From Aliiroseovarius sp. S1123 (GTDB taxonomy: Bacteria; Pseudomonadota; Alphaproteobacteria; Rhodobacterales; Rhodobacteraceae), in contig NZ_JALKBE010000005.1 in the NCBI RefSeq assembly GCF_023015885.1, positions 124,001-188,000 of the forward strand: a stretch of DNA of 64,000 bases. The letters run 5' to 3'. Positions 44,580 to 54,440 of the stretch are shown here, one piece after another. The stretch's first letter is position 1. Each line of letters begins with the position of its first letter. Both the position numbers and the translations under genes were made by a program. A model generated the notes under the pieces. The model was not told the DNA's origin, ran no database searches, and saw only the letters and a program-made list of their open reading frames with translations.

Positions 44580-47500
44580 TCAGGCGACCATCTGCTCGGC
44601 CTTCTTCAGATCAACGCTGACCAGCTGGCTGACGCCTTGTTCAGCCATTGTTACGCCGAACAGACGATCCATGCGCGCCATCGTCACCGCGTGGTGGGTG
44701 ATGATCAGGAAGCGGGTGTTGGTGCGGCGAGTCATTTCGTCCAGAAGGTCGCAGAACCGCGTGACGTTTGCGTCATCCAGCGGCGCGTCGACCTCGTCCA
44801 GCACACAGATGGGCGCGGGGTTGGCCAAGAACACGGCGAAGATCAGCGCCAACGCGGTCAGGGTCTGTTCGCCGCCCGACAACAGGCTAAGCGTCGACAG
44901 TTTCTTGCCCGGAGGCTGGCACATGATCTCCAGCCCCGCATCCAGCGGATCGTCGCTTTCGACCAGAACCAGCTTGGCCTCGCCGCCACCAAACAGGTGC
45001 TTGAACAGCGTACCGAAGCTTTCGTTCACCTGCTCGAACGCGGTCAAAAGACGCTCGCGGCCTTCCTTGTTCAGGCTGGAAATGCCGGTGCGCAGGGCCT
45101 TGATCGCCTCTTCCAGATCGGTCTTTTCAGACAGCAGATGGTCGTGCTCTTCCTGAACCTCCTTGGCGTCTTCCTCGGCGCGCAGGTTGACTGCGCCCAA
45201 GGAATCCCGCTGGCGTTTCAGACGGTTTACGTCGTGTTCGATCTGCTCAGACGACGGCATTTTCTCGGGATCCGCGTCCAAAGATTCCAGCAGAGCGTCC
45301 GGCGTGGTCTCCATCTCTTCCTGAATGCGCTCAGCGGCCAGCGCGACGGTTTCGCGCGCCGCATCTGCACGGGCTTCGGCGCGGGCGCGGGCCTCGCGGG
45401 CTTCACCTGCGGCGCGTTCGGCCTCGCGCTCGGCATTGGCGGCCTCGCGCTCGGCGGTTTCGCCTTCAGCCAGCTTGTCGCTTGCGGCTTTGCGCCGGGT
45501 CTCGGCCTCGCCAATCGCATCTGCCAGTTCGTCGCGCTTGGCGGCCAGTTCATCCGGCGCGGCTTGGGCGTCCTTTAGCTCGGCTTCGCTTTCCGTCTTG
45601 CGCTCGTCCAGTTCGGCAATTCGTTTCCCAGCGGTTTCCAGGCGGTGCTTCCAGCCCGAGATTTCCTTGGTGATTTCTTGGCTGCGGCGGATGCGTGCCT
45701 CGCCCTCGCGGCGCAGCTCGTCATGGGCCGAGCGCTTGGACATCATGGTCATGCGCGCGGCTTCCACGGCCATCTTGACCTCTTCCACCTGCGTGCGGGC
45801 GGCATCGAGATCACCCAGATCGGCAACGCCCTTTTCAGCTTCCGCCAGCCGCTGGCGCGCACCCATGGCTTCTTCCTCGTGGCGCTTCAAGGCCAGCCCA
45901 AGGTTTTCCAGCTTGCCTTCCGCGATGTTGCGATCGGCTTCGGCGCGCGACAGGGCGCGATTGGCCTCGGTCACGGCGCGGTCCGCATCGCGGCGATCAT
46001 CGCGGGCGCGCTTGTCGGCTTCGGTCGTTTCCACCAGCCGGGTTTTCAGCACGTCATGGGCGGCGCGGGCCCCATCTGCGCGGGCGGTGGCCTCCTCCAG
46101 ATCCTGCTTTAGTTCCTGCAGGCGGTTTAGCTGTTCAAGCCGAAGCGCGGCCGTCGACGGCTGGTCTTCGGCCCCCGCGCGGAACCCATCCCAACGCCAC
46201 AGATCGCCTTCCATCGAGACAAGGCGCTGCCCCGGTTTCAATTGGGCCTGAAGGCGGGCGGCGTCTTCGGTTGCGACCAGACCGATCTGGCTCATCCGAC
46301 GGGCCAGAACTTCGGGCACGGTGACATAGTTGGACAGCGCATTCACGCCATCTGGCAGGGATTGCGCTTGCGCATATCCGGGCAACAGCGCCCAGCCCGA
46401 GGGCGCTTCGCCCTCGACCTCTGGCGCGCGCAGATCATCGGCCAGCGCGGCGCCCAAGGCCTTCTCGTATCCCGACTTCACGCGCAGCGTATCCAGCACC
46501 TGCGACCCTTCAGACGCATCGCGCTCGACCAGACGGGACAGCGCCTGAACCTCGGCGTGCAGGGCGTTCACTTCACCTTCAGCAGATGATCGCGCAGCGC
46601 GGGCATCTGCTTCGCGTGATTGTGCCTCGGAACGGGCTTCATCGGCCGCCACAAGCGCCGCTTCAGCGTCTTCCGAAGCCTTGGCCGCAGAATTCTGCGC
46701 CACGCCAGCCGCTTCAAAATCAGCCGCCGCTTTATCAACCGCGCCCTTTGCGTCGTCCATCGCGGATCGCGCCCGCGTGGCCTCGCCTTCGCTTTTTTCC
46801 AGCGTCTTGCGGCTGTCATCCAGCAAGCGGTGGGCGGATTGGTGGCGCGCGGCCAGCCGCGCGACGTCTTCCGTCAGTTGGGTTAGGTCGCCTTCGCGTT
46901 CCTGCAAGATTGCCGCGCTGTCGCGGGCATCCGCGTTGGAGGCTTCAAGCGCATCAGCATGCCCTTCGGATGCCTTGGCGATCTGCGCCTGCTCCCATTC
47001 CAGACGCTCAATCGTCTCGCCCGCATCCTTGTTCAGCCCGCTTTCACGGTCGATGTCACGGGCCAATTGCGCGATGCGCGATGTCAGCGTCTCGATCCGT
47101 GCGCGCGCTTGGCTTTCCTGATCCGACAGCTGGTCGCGCTGAACTTGCAGACGTTGCAAGATGGCGGCGGCAACGGCCTCTTCCTCGCGCAGCGGCGGCA
47201 GGCGGTCTTCGGTGTCTTGCCGGGTTTTCGTGGCCTGACGCGAGGCGCCCTCGGCCGCGGCGGCGGCTTTTACGCGTTCGGTCAGCTGGGCTTGGGCGTC
47301 GGCGCGGGCGGCGTCGGCTTCTTTCCAACGACGATAGAGAAGCAGCCCCTCGGCGCGGCGCAGGTCGTCCCCGATTGTGCGGTAACGTGCGGCTTGGCGG
47401 GCTTGTCTGGCCAACTGCCCCAGCTGCGAGGCCAATTGCTCAATCACATCATCCACGCGGGCAAGGTTGGTTTCAGTGCCCTTCAGCTTCAGCTCGGCCT

Positions 47501-48035
47501 CGTGGCGGCGCTGATACAGGCCCGAGATGCCAGCGGCCTCTTCCAGAATGCGGCGACGCGCTTTGGGCTTGGCGTTGATCAGTTCCGAAATCTGCCCCTG
47601 ACGCACCAGCGCCGGCGAATGCGCCCCGGTCGAGGCGTCGGCGAACAGCATGCTGACGTCCCGTGCGCGCACATCTTTGGTGTTCACCTTATAAGCAGAG
47701 CCCGCGTCGCGGGTAATCCGGCGTATGATTTCCAGATTGTCGCTTTCGTTGAATCCGGAAGGGGCAAGGCGTTCGCTGTTGTCCAGCAGCAGCGAGACTT
47801 CCGCAAAATTGCGCGCGGGGCGCGAGGCCGCACCGGCGAAGATCACATCCTCCATCCCGCCGCCACGCATGGCGGTCGGGCGGTTCTCGCCCATGACCCA
47901 GCGCAGGGCCTCTAGCAGGTTGGATTTACCGCAGCCGTTTGGCCCCACAACTCCCGTCAGCCCGTCCGCGATCACCAGATCGGTCGGGTCTACAAAGCTT
48001 TTAAAGCCATTCAGACGGAGTTTTGAAAACCGCAA
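44580..48035 (-). CDS. smc: Chromosome segregation protein SMC
   Basis: A 1151-aa ATPase that organises and segregates the chromosome with ScpA and ScpB. N-terminal Walker A GPNGCGKSNLLEALRWVMGE. Two long Ala/Glu/Arg-rich coiled coils flank the hinge at about residues 505-625 (ALGAALADDLRAPEVEG). The C-terminal signature is LSGGEQTLTALALIFA and the Walker B CVLDEVDAPLDD. The start is TTG 48035, which gives the conserved (M)RFSKLRLNGFKSF; no in-frame ATG lies upstream. scpA and scpB are not in the window. Confidence 0.96.
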   Translation of the reverse strand: MRFSKLRLNGFKSFVDPTDLVIADGLTGVVGPNGCGKSNLLEALRWVMGENRPTAMRGGGMEDVIFAGAASRPARNFAEVSLLLDNSERLAPSGFNESDNLEIIRRITRDAGSAYKVNTKDVRARDVSMLFADASTGAHSPALVRQGQISELINAKPKARRRILEEAAGISGLYQRRHEAELKLKGTETNLARVDDVIEQLASQLGQLARQARQAARYRTIGDDLRRAEGLLLYRRWKEADAARADAQAQLTERVKAAAAAEGASRQATKTRQDTEDRLPPLREEEAVAAAILQRLQVQRDQLSDQESQARARIETLTSRIAQLARDIDRESGLNKDAGETIERLEWEQAQIAKASEGHADALEASNADARDSAAILQEREGDLTQLTEDVARLAARHQSAHRLLDDSRKTLEKSEGEATRARSAMDDAKGAVDKAAADFEAAGVAQNSAAKASEDAEAALVAADEARSEAQSREADARAARSSAEGEVNALHAEVQALSRLVERDASEGSQVLDTLRVKSGYEKALGAALADDLRAPEVEGEAPSGWALLPGYAQAQSLPDGVNALSNYVTVPEVLARRMSQIGLVATEDAARLQAQLKPGQRLVSMEGDLWRWDGFRAGAEDQPSTAALRLEQLNRLQELKQDLEEATARADGARAAHDVLKTRLVETTEADKRARDDRRDADRAVTEANRALSRAEADRNIAEGKLENLGLALKRHEEEAMGARQRLAEAEKGVADLGDLDAARTQVEEVKMAVEAARMTMMSKRSAHDELRREGEARIRRSQEITKEISGWKHRLETAGKRIAELDERKTESEAELKDAQAAPDELAAKRDELADAIGEAETRRKAASDKLAEGETAEREAANAEREAERAAGEAREARARAEARADAARETVALAAERIQEEMETTPDALLESLDADPEKMPSSEQIEHDVNRLKRQRDSLGAVNLRAEEDAKEVQEEHDHLLSEKTDLEEAIKALRTGISSLNKEGRERLLTAFEQVNESFGTLFKHLFGGGEAKLVLVESDDPLDAGLEIMCQPPGKKLSTLSLLSGGEQTLTALALIFAVFLANPAPICVLDEVDAPLDDANVTRFCDLLDEMTRRTNTRFLIITHHAVTMARMDRLFGVTMAEQGVSQLVSVDLKKAEQMVA

Positions 48036-48244
48036 GCGGTCTGCCTCATAATTGATTCTTACTGTTCAACGATTGTTCGAACGGAATATGCGGGAGTCAA
48101 CGGTGGTGACCGATATGTGGTCGAAATGGGCAAGTTATCCACAAGATATTGCATTTGATGCCTTGGGCACCTGTTTGTCTTGCCGCCATTCCCGCCTGCG
48201 AGGTCGGTTTCGATCTTGACCCTTTGCCCCCTTGCACGGCAAAG

Positions 48245-48428
48245 ACGTTCTGCATGGTTCCCACTGGGACAAAAGGGAATGCACCGGGGACGACCCAATC
48301 CGGGGTCTGATGGTGCAGCCGCCCCCGCGACTGTAAGCGGAGAGCGCCCGCCAGCGCCACTGACCTTCGGGTCGGGAAGGCGGCGGCGCGCTTCGACCCG
48401 CAAAGCCAGGAGACCTGCCATGCGATCA
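48245..48428 (+). promoter_or_regulatory. Cobalamin (AdoCbl) riboswitch upstream of cobW
   Basis: The highly conserved elements are in order: GCCACTG (48356-48362), GGGAAGGCG (48374-48382) and AGCCAGGAGACCTGCC (48404-48419). GCATGG/CCATGC close stem P1 (48252-48257 with 48418-48424). A further hairpin CCCGTC-GGGGA-GACGGG (48439-48455) lies right before the GAAGGAGGA ribosome site and could mask it when cobalamin is bound. This predicts repression of cobW and the genes behind it by cobalamin. Confidence 0.93.
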
Positions 48429-48468
48429 TGCAACCCACCCGTCGGGGAGACGGGCGAAGGAGGATAAG

Positions 48469-49575
48469 ATGCAAGCAAAGATTCCTGCCACCGTGGTTAC
48501 CGGATTTCTGGGCGCGGGCAAGACGACCCTGATCCGTCACATGCTGGACAACGCCAAGGGCAAGCGCATTGCGCTGATCATCAACGAGTTTGGTGATCTG
48601 GGCGTCGATGGTGACATCCTCAAGGGCTGCGGAGACGAGACCTGCACCGAGGATGACATCATGGAGCTGTCGAACGGCTGCATCTGCTGTACCGTTGCCG
48701 AGGACTTCATTCCGACGCTTGAAAAGCTGCTGGACCGCGACACCCCGCCCGATCACATCGTGATCGAGACCTCGGGCCTGGCCCTGCCGCAACCGCTGGT
48801 CCGTGCCTTCCAATGGCCCGAGATCTCGACCCGCGTGACCGTGGATGGTGTTGTGACCGTTGTGGACGGGAAGGCCGTGTTTGACGGTCAGTTCGCGTCA
48901 AATCTGGATGCCGTGGAAGCGCAACGGAAACTTGACGAGAATCTGGATCACGAAACGCCTCTGTCCGAGCTGTTCAAGGATCAGGTGACCTGCGCAGACA
49001 TGATCGTCGTGAACAAATCCGACCTGCTGGCGGAAGGCGAAGCGGATCAGTTGGTCTCGCGATTGGCCGACGAAAGCCGTGATGGCGTGCAGGTTGTCCG
49101 CTCGACCATGGGCGCGTTGCCGGTCGAGGTTCTGTTGGGGCAGGGCATGGGGGCCGAGGATGACATGGACGCCCGCCTGTCGCTGCATGAGAAGGGGCAT
49201 CATCACCACGATGACCACCACCATGACCATGACGACGACCATCATCACCATGATCACGATGATGACCACCATCATCACCACGATCACGACCATGATGCGT
49301 TTGAAAGCTTCGTGGTGACATTGGGCGAGGTCGCCGACCCCACAACCTTTGCCGAGAAAGTCGCCGACGTGATCCGGGCCAACAACATTCTGCGCTTGAA
49401 AGGCTTTGCCGCCGTCGCAGGCAAACCGATGCGCCTGACGCTGCAGGCGGTTGGTCCCCGCGTCGACACCTATTTCGATCAGCCCTTCGGCACCCAGACC
49501 CGCGAAACGCGTCTGGTGGTCATTGGGCAGTCGGGTCTTGACCGCGCAGCGATCGAACAGGCGCTAACCGCATGA
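48469..49575 (+). CDS. cobW: CobW-type metallochaperone GTPase with His-rich loop
   Basis: A 368-aa G3E GTPase believed to deliver cobalt to the CobNST chelatase. Walker A GFLGAGKTT (residues 12-20), the metal site CICC (71-74) in SNGCICCTV, guanine specificity NKSD, and a C-terminal CobW domain (LKGFAAVAGKPMRLTLQAVG). Residues 244-275 are almost only His and Asp, an unusually dense metal-binding linker. It is directly under a cobalamin riboswitch, with GAAGGAGGA before the ATG. A GNAT gene overlaps its stop and cobN follows. Confidence 0.95.
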   Translation: MQAKIPATVVTGFLGAGKTTLIRHMLDNAKGKRIALIINEFGDLGVDGDILKGCGDETCTEDDIMELSNGCICCTVAEDFIPTLEKLLDRDTPPDHIVIETSGLALPQPLVRAFQWPEISTRVTVDGVVTVVDGKAVFDGQFASNLDAVEAQRKLDENLDHETPLSELFKDQVTCADMIVVNKSDLLAEGEADQLVSRLADESRDGVQVVRSTMGALPVEVLLGQGMGAEDDMDARLSLHEKGHHHHDDHHHDHDDDHHHHDHDDDHHHHHDHDHDAFESFVVTLGEVADPTTFAEKVADVIRANNILRLKGFAAVAGKPMRLTLQAVGPRVDTYFDQPFGTQTRETRLVVIGQSGLDRAAIEQALTA

Positions 49576-50024
49576 CGATTGACGTTGTTCCCGGCGATCC
49601 GCGCGATCCTCAGGCCACGGCGCTGCTAAAGCAAAGCCATGCCCTGATGGAGAGCCTGTTTCCGCCCGAGGACAATTTCTTTCTGAATATCGACGACCTC
49701 TGCGTGCCCGAAATCTCGTTCTTCGTGGCGCGCGAGGGCGACGTGGTGTTGGGTACTGGCGCACTGGCCGATAAAGGCGAATATGGCGAAGTGAAGTCCA
49801 TGTTCGTCTCGCCAGACGCGCGCGGGAAAGGCGTGGGTGAAGCCCTGCTTCAGCAGATCGAAGCCACCTCTTGTGCGCAAGGCCACGCGGCCATGAAACT
49901 GGAAACCGGCAATGTGCTCTATGCGGCGCACCGTCTGTACGAACGGGCCGGATTTACCAAATGCGGTCCGTTCGGAGACTACCCCGAAGCAAACAGCTCT
50001 CTCTTCATGGAGAAAGAGCTGTGA
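49572..50024 (+). CDS. GNAT family N-acetyltransferase
   Basis: A 150-aa acyltransferase with the acetyl-CoA motif A in EVKSMFVSPDARGKGVGEALL and the C-terminal AAHRLYERAGFTKCGPFGDY. Its ATG overlaps the cobW stop (ATGA), so it is under the same riboswitch. Substrate unknown; it may only be a passenger of the cobalamin operon. Confidence 0.9.
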   Translation: MTIDVVPGDPRDPQATALLKQSHALMESLFPPEDNFFLNIDDLCVPEISFFVAREGDVVLGTGALADKGEYGEVKSMFVSPDARGKGVGEALLQQIEATSCAQGHAAMKLETGNVLYAAHRLYERAGFTKCGPFGDYPEANSSLFMEKEL

Positions 50025-50031
50025 GTGGCGC

Positions 50032-50196
50032 TCAGTCTTTTTTGCTTTGCTCGGCAGCCGCTTTCATCCGGGCCAGAAGCGCCGATTTGTCGTCCTTCCG
50101 GTTCAGCGGATTCTTCGCGGTTCCACGGGCATTATGTTCGGAATGGCGGGGATTTCCCTTCGCAGGCTTCGGCGCGCCGGCAGCTTTATAATCCAT
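50032..50196 (-). CDS. Small basic conserved-looking protein
   Basis: 54 aa, Lys/Ala/Asn-rich and without hydrophobic segments (MDYKAAGAPKPAKGNPRHSE ... SALLARMKAAAEQSKKD). ATG 50196 has AAGGTGA upstream. It sits on the opposite strand in the GNAT-cobN gap, convergent to the GNAT gene. Similar short proteins with this opening are common in Rhodobacteraceae as I recall; function unknown. It interrupts the otherwise co-directional cobalamin genes. Confidence 0.6.
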   Translation of the reverse strand: MDYKAAGAPKPAKGNPRHSEHNARGTAKNPLNRKDDKSALLARMKAAAEQSKKD

Positions 50197-50259
50197 AAGG
50201 TTCACCTTGATTGGGTCTTGTTTGCCCGGTCCATAACATCTTAACGCAAGGGACGCGAT

Positions 50260-53200
50260 ATGCATCTTCTGGCAGCTACTCCGGGCAGCATTGATGACGG
50301 AAAAGAACCGGTAGATCTGGGGCAGACACCCTCGGATTTGGTGTTCATTTCTGCCGCAGACACGGAACTTGCAGGGCTGGCCCAAGCGCGGGCCGAGATG
50401 TCGGACGCGCCCGGTCTGCGTCTGGCCAACATGATGCATCTGGCGCACCCGATGTCAGTGGACCTGCATATCGACAACTGCGCGACGAAGTCCCGTCTGG
50501 TTGTGGCACGCGTGCTTGGCGGTGTCGGTTACTGGAAATATGGGGCCGAGCAATATGCCGCCCATCTTCGCGACGCGGGCGTGCCTTTGGCGCTTTTGCC
50601 GGGCGATGACAAGCCGGACGCCGAACTGCGCGCGCTGTCGACCGTGTCCGATGAAGATTACGATGCGCTTTGGGCGTATCTGGTCGAGGGCGGGCCGGAA
50701 AACTCGGTTGGGTTCCTGGACTATGCCAAGGCGATGATGGACGGCGGCGACAAGCCCGAAGCCGCACGCCCCCTGCTGCGTGCGGGAGTCTACTGGCCGG
50801 GCGCAGGCGTCGCGGATCTGACCGCAGCGCAAGAGATGTGGACCGACGGCGCCCCCGTTGTGCCCGTCGTCTTCTATCGCGCGCTGGTGCAAGGCGCGGG
50901 GCTGAACCCGATCAATCGACTGGTGAAGTCGCTGTTGCGTCAGGGGCTGAACCCGCTGCCGGTGTTCGTGGCGTCTTTGAAAGACCCGGTATCCGTCGCG
51001 ACGCTGGAAAGCCTGTTTGCCGAGGCCGCGCTCGACGTGATCCTGAACTGCACCTCTTTCGCCGTCGGATCGCCGCATGCAGGCGATGCCCCCAGCCAGA
51101 ACCCGTTCGAAGCCCCGTGGTGCAACGCGGCGCCGGTGTTTCAGGTCGTGCTGGCTGGGTCCAGCGAAGAGGCATGGGCCGAGGGTCTGACCGGACTGTC
51201 TGCGCGCGACATCGCGATGAACGTAGCCCTGCCCGAAGTGGACGGCCGCATCCTGTCCCGCGCGATTTCCTTCAAGGGCGAAGCTTTCTTTGACGAGGCC
51301 ACTGAATGCCCCATTGCCACCTACAAGGCGCTGGGCGACCGGGTGCAGTTCGTGGCGGAACTTGCCGCTAACTGGGCGCGTCTGCGGCGTGCTGCGACGG
51401 GCGACCGCAAAGTCGCGCTGATCATGGCGAACTATCCCAACAAGGATGGGCGTCTGGCCAACGGCGTGGGGCTGGATACGCCTGCCGCCGTGATGCACGC
51501 GCTGGGGCTGCTGGCGGATCAGGGGTACAGAGTTGCGGACGCACCTGCGGACAGCGATGCGTTGATGCAGGCGGTGATGGCGGGGCCGACCAACTGGCTG
51601 ACCGATCGGGCCGCCCGTACGGGCGGCGTGTCCATGCCAATGTCCGACTATCAGATCAACTACGGCCAACTGCCATGGGAGATGCGCGAGGCGATTGAAA
51701 GCCGTTGGGGCAAACCTGAACAAGACCCATTCTTCACCCCGGGTGACGTCGACTGCGGGTCGTTCTCTCTGTCGGTGCTGGAGTTCGGCAACGTCGTCGT
51801 CGGCGTACAGCCTGCGCGTGGCTATAACATCGACCCGACCGAGACCTATCACTCGCCCGATCTTGTTCCGCCACACAACTATCTGGCCTTCTATTTCTGG
51901 CTGCGTCACGTCTTTGGCGCGCACGCGCTGGTGCATATGGGCAAGCACGGAAACCTCGAATGGCTGCCGGGCAAGGCTGTCGCCCTGTCCGAAACCTGCT
52001 GGCCCGAGGCTGTGATGGGCCCGATGCCCCATGTCTATCCGTTCATCGTGAACGATCCCGGCGAAGGCACGCAAGCCAAGCGCCGCGCGCAGGCCGTGAT
52101 CATCGACCACCTGACGCCCCCCCTGACACGGGCTGAAACCTATGGGCCTCTGCGCGATCTGGAAGCGCTGGTGGACGAATACTATGAGGCTGCTGGCGTC
52201 GATCCCCGCCGGATCGTGCATCTGCGTCGTGAAATCCTGACGCTGACCCAAGCCACCGGGCTGGACGCCGATGTGGGCATGTCGGGCGAGGATGAGGACA
52301 GCGATCTGGCGAAATTGGACGCCTACCTATGTGAGCTGAAAGAAGCGCAGATCCGGGATGGTTTGCACGTGTTCGGGCAGTCTCCGACCGGGGATCTGGA
52401 GCGTGATCTAGGCATCGCGCTGGTTCGCGTGCCGCGCGGGCAAGGCGGGGGCGGAGATGCGTCACTGATCCGGGCTTTGGCGGCAGATTGCGGCGTAGAT
52501 ATCGACCCGCTCGATTGCGATATGGCGGCCACATATGACGGCCCACGTCATGCGCGGCTTGAGGCAATTGAAGCAGGCAAGTGGCGCAGCAATGGCGACA
52601 CGGTCGAGCGGCTGGAGCTGCTGGCGCAGGCCGCTGTTCAATGGGATGAGGTGCCGGAGGAGTTCGCTGCAACGCGTCCGGTTCTTGACGCCTATCATGC
52701 GCAGGTTTTGCCTTCGGTGCGGGCCTGTGGGCCGGACGAGGGGAAGGGGCTTCTCACCGCCCTTGCTGGACAGTTCGTCGCCCCTGCGCCATCCGGCGCC
52801 CCCACCCGCGGACGTTTGGATGTACTACCCACGGGGCGCAATTTCTTCTCGGTCGACAGCCGCGCTGTGCCGACGCCGACCGCGTGGGCGTTGGGCTGGA
52901 AATCAGCCAGCCTGCTGATCGACAAGCACCTACAGACCCATGGCGACTGGCCACGTTCGATGCTGGTAACGGCATGGGGCACCGCCAACATGCGCACCGG
53001 CGGCGATGACATCGCGCAGGCCTTGGCGCTGATGGGCGTGAAACCCAAATGGGACAGCGCCAACCGCCGCGTGACCGGGTTCGAGGTGATCCCGTCCTCG
53101 GCGCTTGGCCGTCCGCGCGTGGATGTGACCCTGCGTGTGTCAGGCTTCTTCCGCGATGCCTTTCCGCAGCTGATTTCGTTAGTCGATAGCGCCGCACGCG

Positions 53201-53961
53201 CTGTGCAGGCCATGGATGAACCTAATGACGTGAACCCCGCCGCCGCGCGTGTGCGGGCGGGCGAGGGGACGTCGCGGGTCTATGGCTCGAAACCCGGAGC
53301 TTATGGCGCGGGTCTTCAGGCGATGATTGATGAACGCCTTTGGGCCGACAAGGCCGATCTGGCCGAGGCCTATCTGGAATGGGGTGGCTATGCCTATGGC
53401 GCGGGCAGCGAAGGCACCCGCGATCGTGAAGGGTTCGAGGCGCGTCTGGGTCAGGTCGAGGCCATCGTCCAGAACCAGGACAACCGCGAGCACGACCTGT
53501 TGGACAGCGACGACTACTATCAGTTCGAAGGTGGCGCAGCTGCGGCGGTGTCGACCCTTCAGGGTCGCGATCGCCCTATCTATCACAACGACCACTCGCG
53601 TCCCGAGCGCCCGGTGATCCGTACGCTGGAAGATGAGATTGGTCGTGTGGTCCGGTCCCGCGTTGTGAACCCGAAATGGATCGATGGGGTGAAACGCCAC
53701 GGTTATAAAGGCGCGTTCGAGATCGCGGCGACGGTCGACTATATGTTCGCCTTCGCGGCCACGACGGGCGCGGTGCGCAGCCATCACTTCGATCTGGTCT
53801 ATAGCGCTTTCATCGAGGATGACGATACCCGCGAGTTCATCGAGGAACATAACGACCCGGCGCTGAAGGAAATCGCCGAACGTCTGCGCGAAGCGATCGA
53901 ACGCGGGCTTTGGACGCCACGGTCAAACTCGGCCCGGGCGATGCTGGACCAGATCCGGTGA
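50260..53961 (+). CDS. cobN: Cobaltochelatase subunit CobN
   Basis: Large 1233-aa subunit that inserts cobalt into hydrogenobyrinic a,c-diamide with CobS and CobT. Seen: N-terminal MHLLAATPGSIDDGKEPVDL, ALIMANYPNKDGRLANGVGL, HALVHMGKHGNLEWLPGKAV (metal-binding histidines), PTGRNFFSVDSRAVPTPTAW and RPRVDVTLRVSGFFRDAFPQ. Length and motifs are those of CobN rather than ChlH/BchH. ATG 50260 follows AAGGGACG. cobS and cobT are not here. The stop overlaps a GNAT gene. Confidence 0.96.
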   Translation: MHLLAATPGSIDDGKEPVDLGQTPSDLVFISAADTELAGLAQARAEMSDAPGLRLANMMHLAHPMSVDLHIDNCATKSRLVVARVLGGVGYWKYGAEQYAAHLRDAGVPLALLPGDDKPDAELRALSTVSDEDYDALWAYLVEGGPENSVGFLDYAKAMMDGGDKPEAARPLLRAGVYWPGAGVADLTAAQEMWTDGAPVVPVVFYRALVQGAGLNPINRLVKSLLRQGLNPLPVFVASLKDPVSVATLESLFAEAALDVILNCTSFAVGSPHAGDAPSQNPFEAPWCNAAPVFQVVLAGSSEEAWAEGLTGLSARDIAMNVALPEVDGRILSRAISFKGEAFFDEATECPIATYKALGDRVQFVAELAANWARLRRAATGDRKVALIMANYPNKDGRLANGVGLDTPAAVMHALGLLADQGYRVADAPADSDALMQAVMAGPTNWLTDRAARTGGVSMPMSDYQINYGQLPWEMREAIESRWGKPEQDPFFTPGDVDCGSFSLSVLEFGNVVVGVQPARGYNIDPTETYHSPDLVPPHNYLAFYFWLRHVFGAHALVHMGKHGNLEWLPGKAVALSETCWPEAVMGPMPHVYPFIVNDPGEGTQAKRRAQAVIIDHLTPPLTRAETYGPLRDLEALVDEYYEAAGVDPRRIVHLRREILTLTQATGLDADVGMSGEDEDSDLAKLDAYLCELKEAQIRDGLHVFGQSPTGDLERDLGIALVRVPRGQGGGGDASLIRALAADCGVDIDPLDCDMAATYDGPRHARLEAIEAGKWRSNGDTVERLELLAQAAVQWDEVPEEFAATRPVLDAYHAQVLPSVRACGPDEGKGLLTALAGQFVAPAPSGAPTRGRLDVLPTGRNFFSVDSRAVPTPTAWALGWKSASLLIDKHLQTHGDWPRSMLVTAWGTANMRTGGDDIAQALALMGVKPKWDSANRRVTGFEVIPSSALGRPRVDVTLRVSGFFRDAFPQLISLVDSAARAVQAMDEPNDVNPAAARVRAGEGTSRVYGSKPGAYGAGLQAMIDERLWADKADLAEAYLEWGGYAYGAGSEGTRDREGFEARLGQVEAIVQNQDNREHDLLDSDDYYQFEGGAAAAVSTLQGRDRPIYHNDHSRPERPVIRTLEDEIGRVVRSRVVNPKWIDGVKRHGYKGAFEIAATVDYMFAFAATTGAVRSHHFDLVYSAFIEDDDTREFIEEHNDPALKEIAERLREAIERGLWTPRSNSARAMLDQIR

Positions 53962-54440
53962 CCCCGCGACGGCTTAGGTCGGACGAAGATATGGCGCCAG
54001 TTCTGGCGCTGCTTCGCACCGCCTTCGCTGGGATGGAGGGGCGGATTGATCCGCCGAGTTCTTTGCATCAGTTGACCGAGGATGGGATCGCCGCACAGGT
54101 CCGGACAGGAGAGGTCTGGGTGATCGACGAACAGGCTTGCGTGTTTCTGACACCGCGCCCCGACGCCAATCCGCCCGAGCTTTATCTTGGTAAACTTGCG
54201 GTCCATCCAAACGCGCAGCGGCACGGGCTGTCACGGGCGTTGATCCATCTGGCCGAACAACGTGCACGTGCTTTACACCTGTCGGTTCTGCGTCTGAAAA
54301 CGCGGGTCGAGTTGGTCGAGAACCACCACACCTTCGAACGGTTGGGCTTTACCAAAACCGCTGCGTACAGCCATCCGGGATTTGATCGCCCAACGTCATT
54401 CGAGTTTTCCAAGGTTGTGACGCCTAAGCCTGTCGATTAA
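53958..54440 (+). CDS. GNAT family N-acetyltransferase
   Basis: A 160-aa acyltransferase; acetyl-CoA loop in LGKLAVHPNAQRHGLSRALI and a C-terminal HTFERLGFTKTAAYSHPGFD. The GTG at 53958 overlaps the cobN stop (GTGA) and is preferred over an earlier ATG lying inside cobN. This is the second GNAT gene coupled to a cobalamin gene in the window; the two are not obviously duplicates. Substrate unknown. Confidence 0.85.
   Translation: MTPRRLRSDEDMAPVLALLRTAFAGMEGRIDPPSSLHQLTEDGIAAQVRTGEVWVIDEQACVFLTPRPDANPPELYLGKLAVHPNAQRHGLSRALIHLAEQRARALHLSVLRLKTRVELVENHHTFERLGFTKTAAYSHPGFDRPTSFEFSKVVTPKPVD

Noticed and set aside
45325-47915. Long plus-strand open frames opposite smc
   Set aside because: Arg/Ala/Ser-rich antisense translations of a coiled coil in GC-rich DNA; the SMC frame on the minus strand is complete with all ATPase motifs.
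49198-49293. CRISPR-like or regulatory repeat array
   Set aside because: The repetition is in-frame His/Asp codons within cobW, with no spacers.
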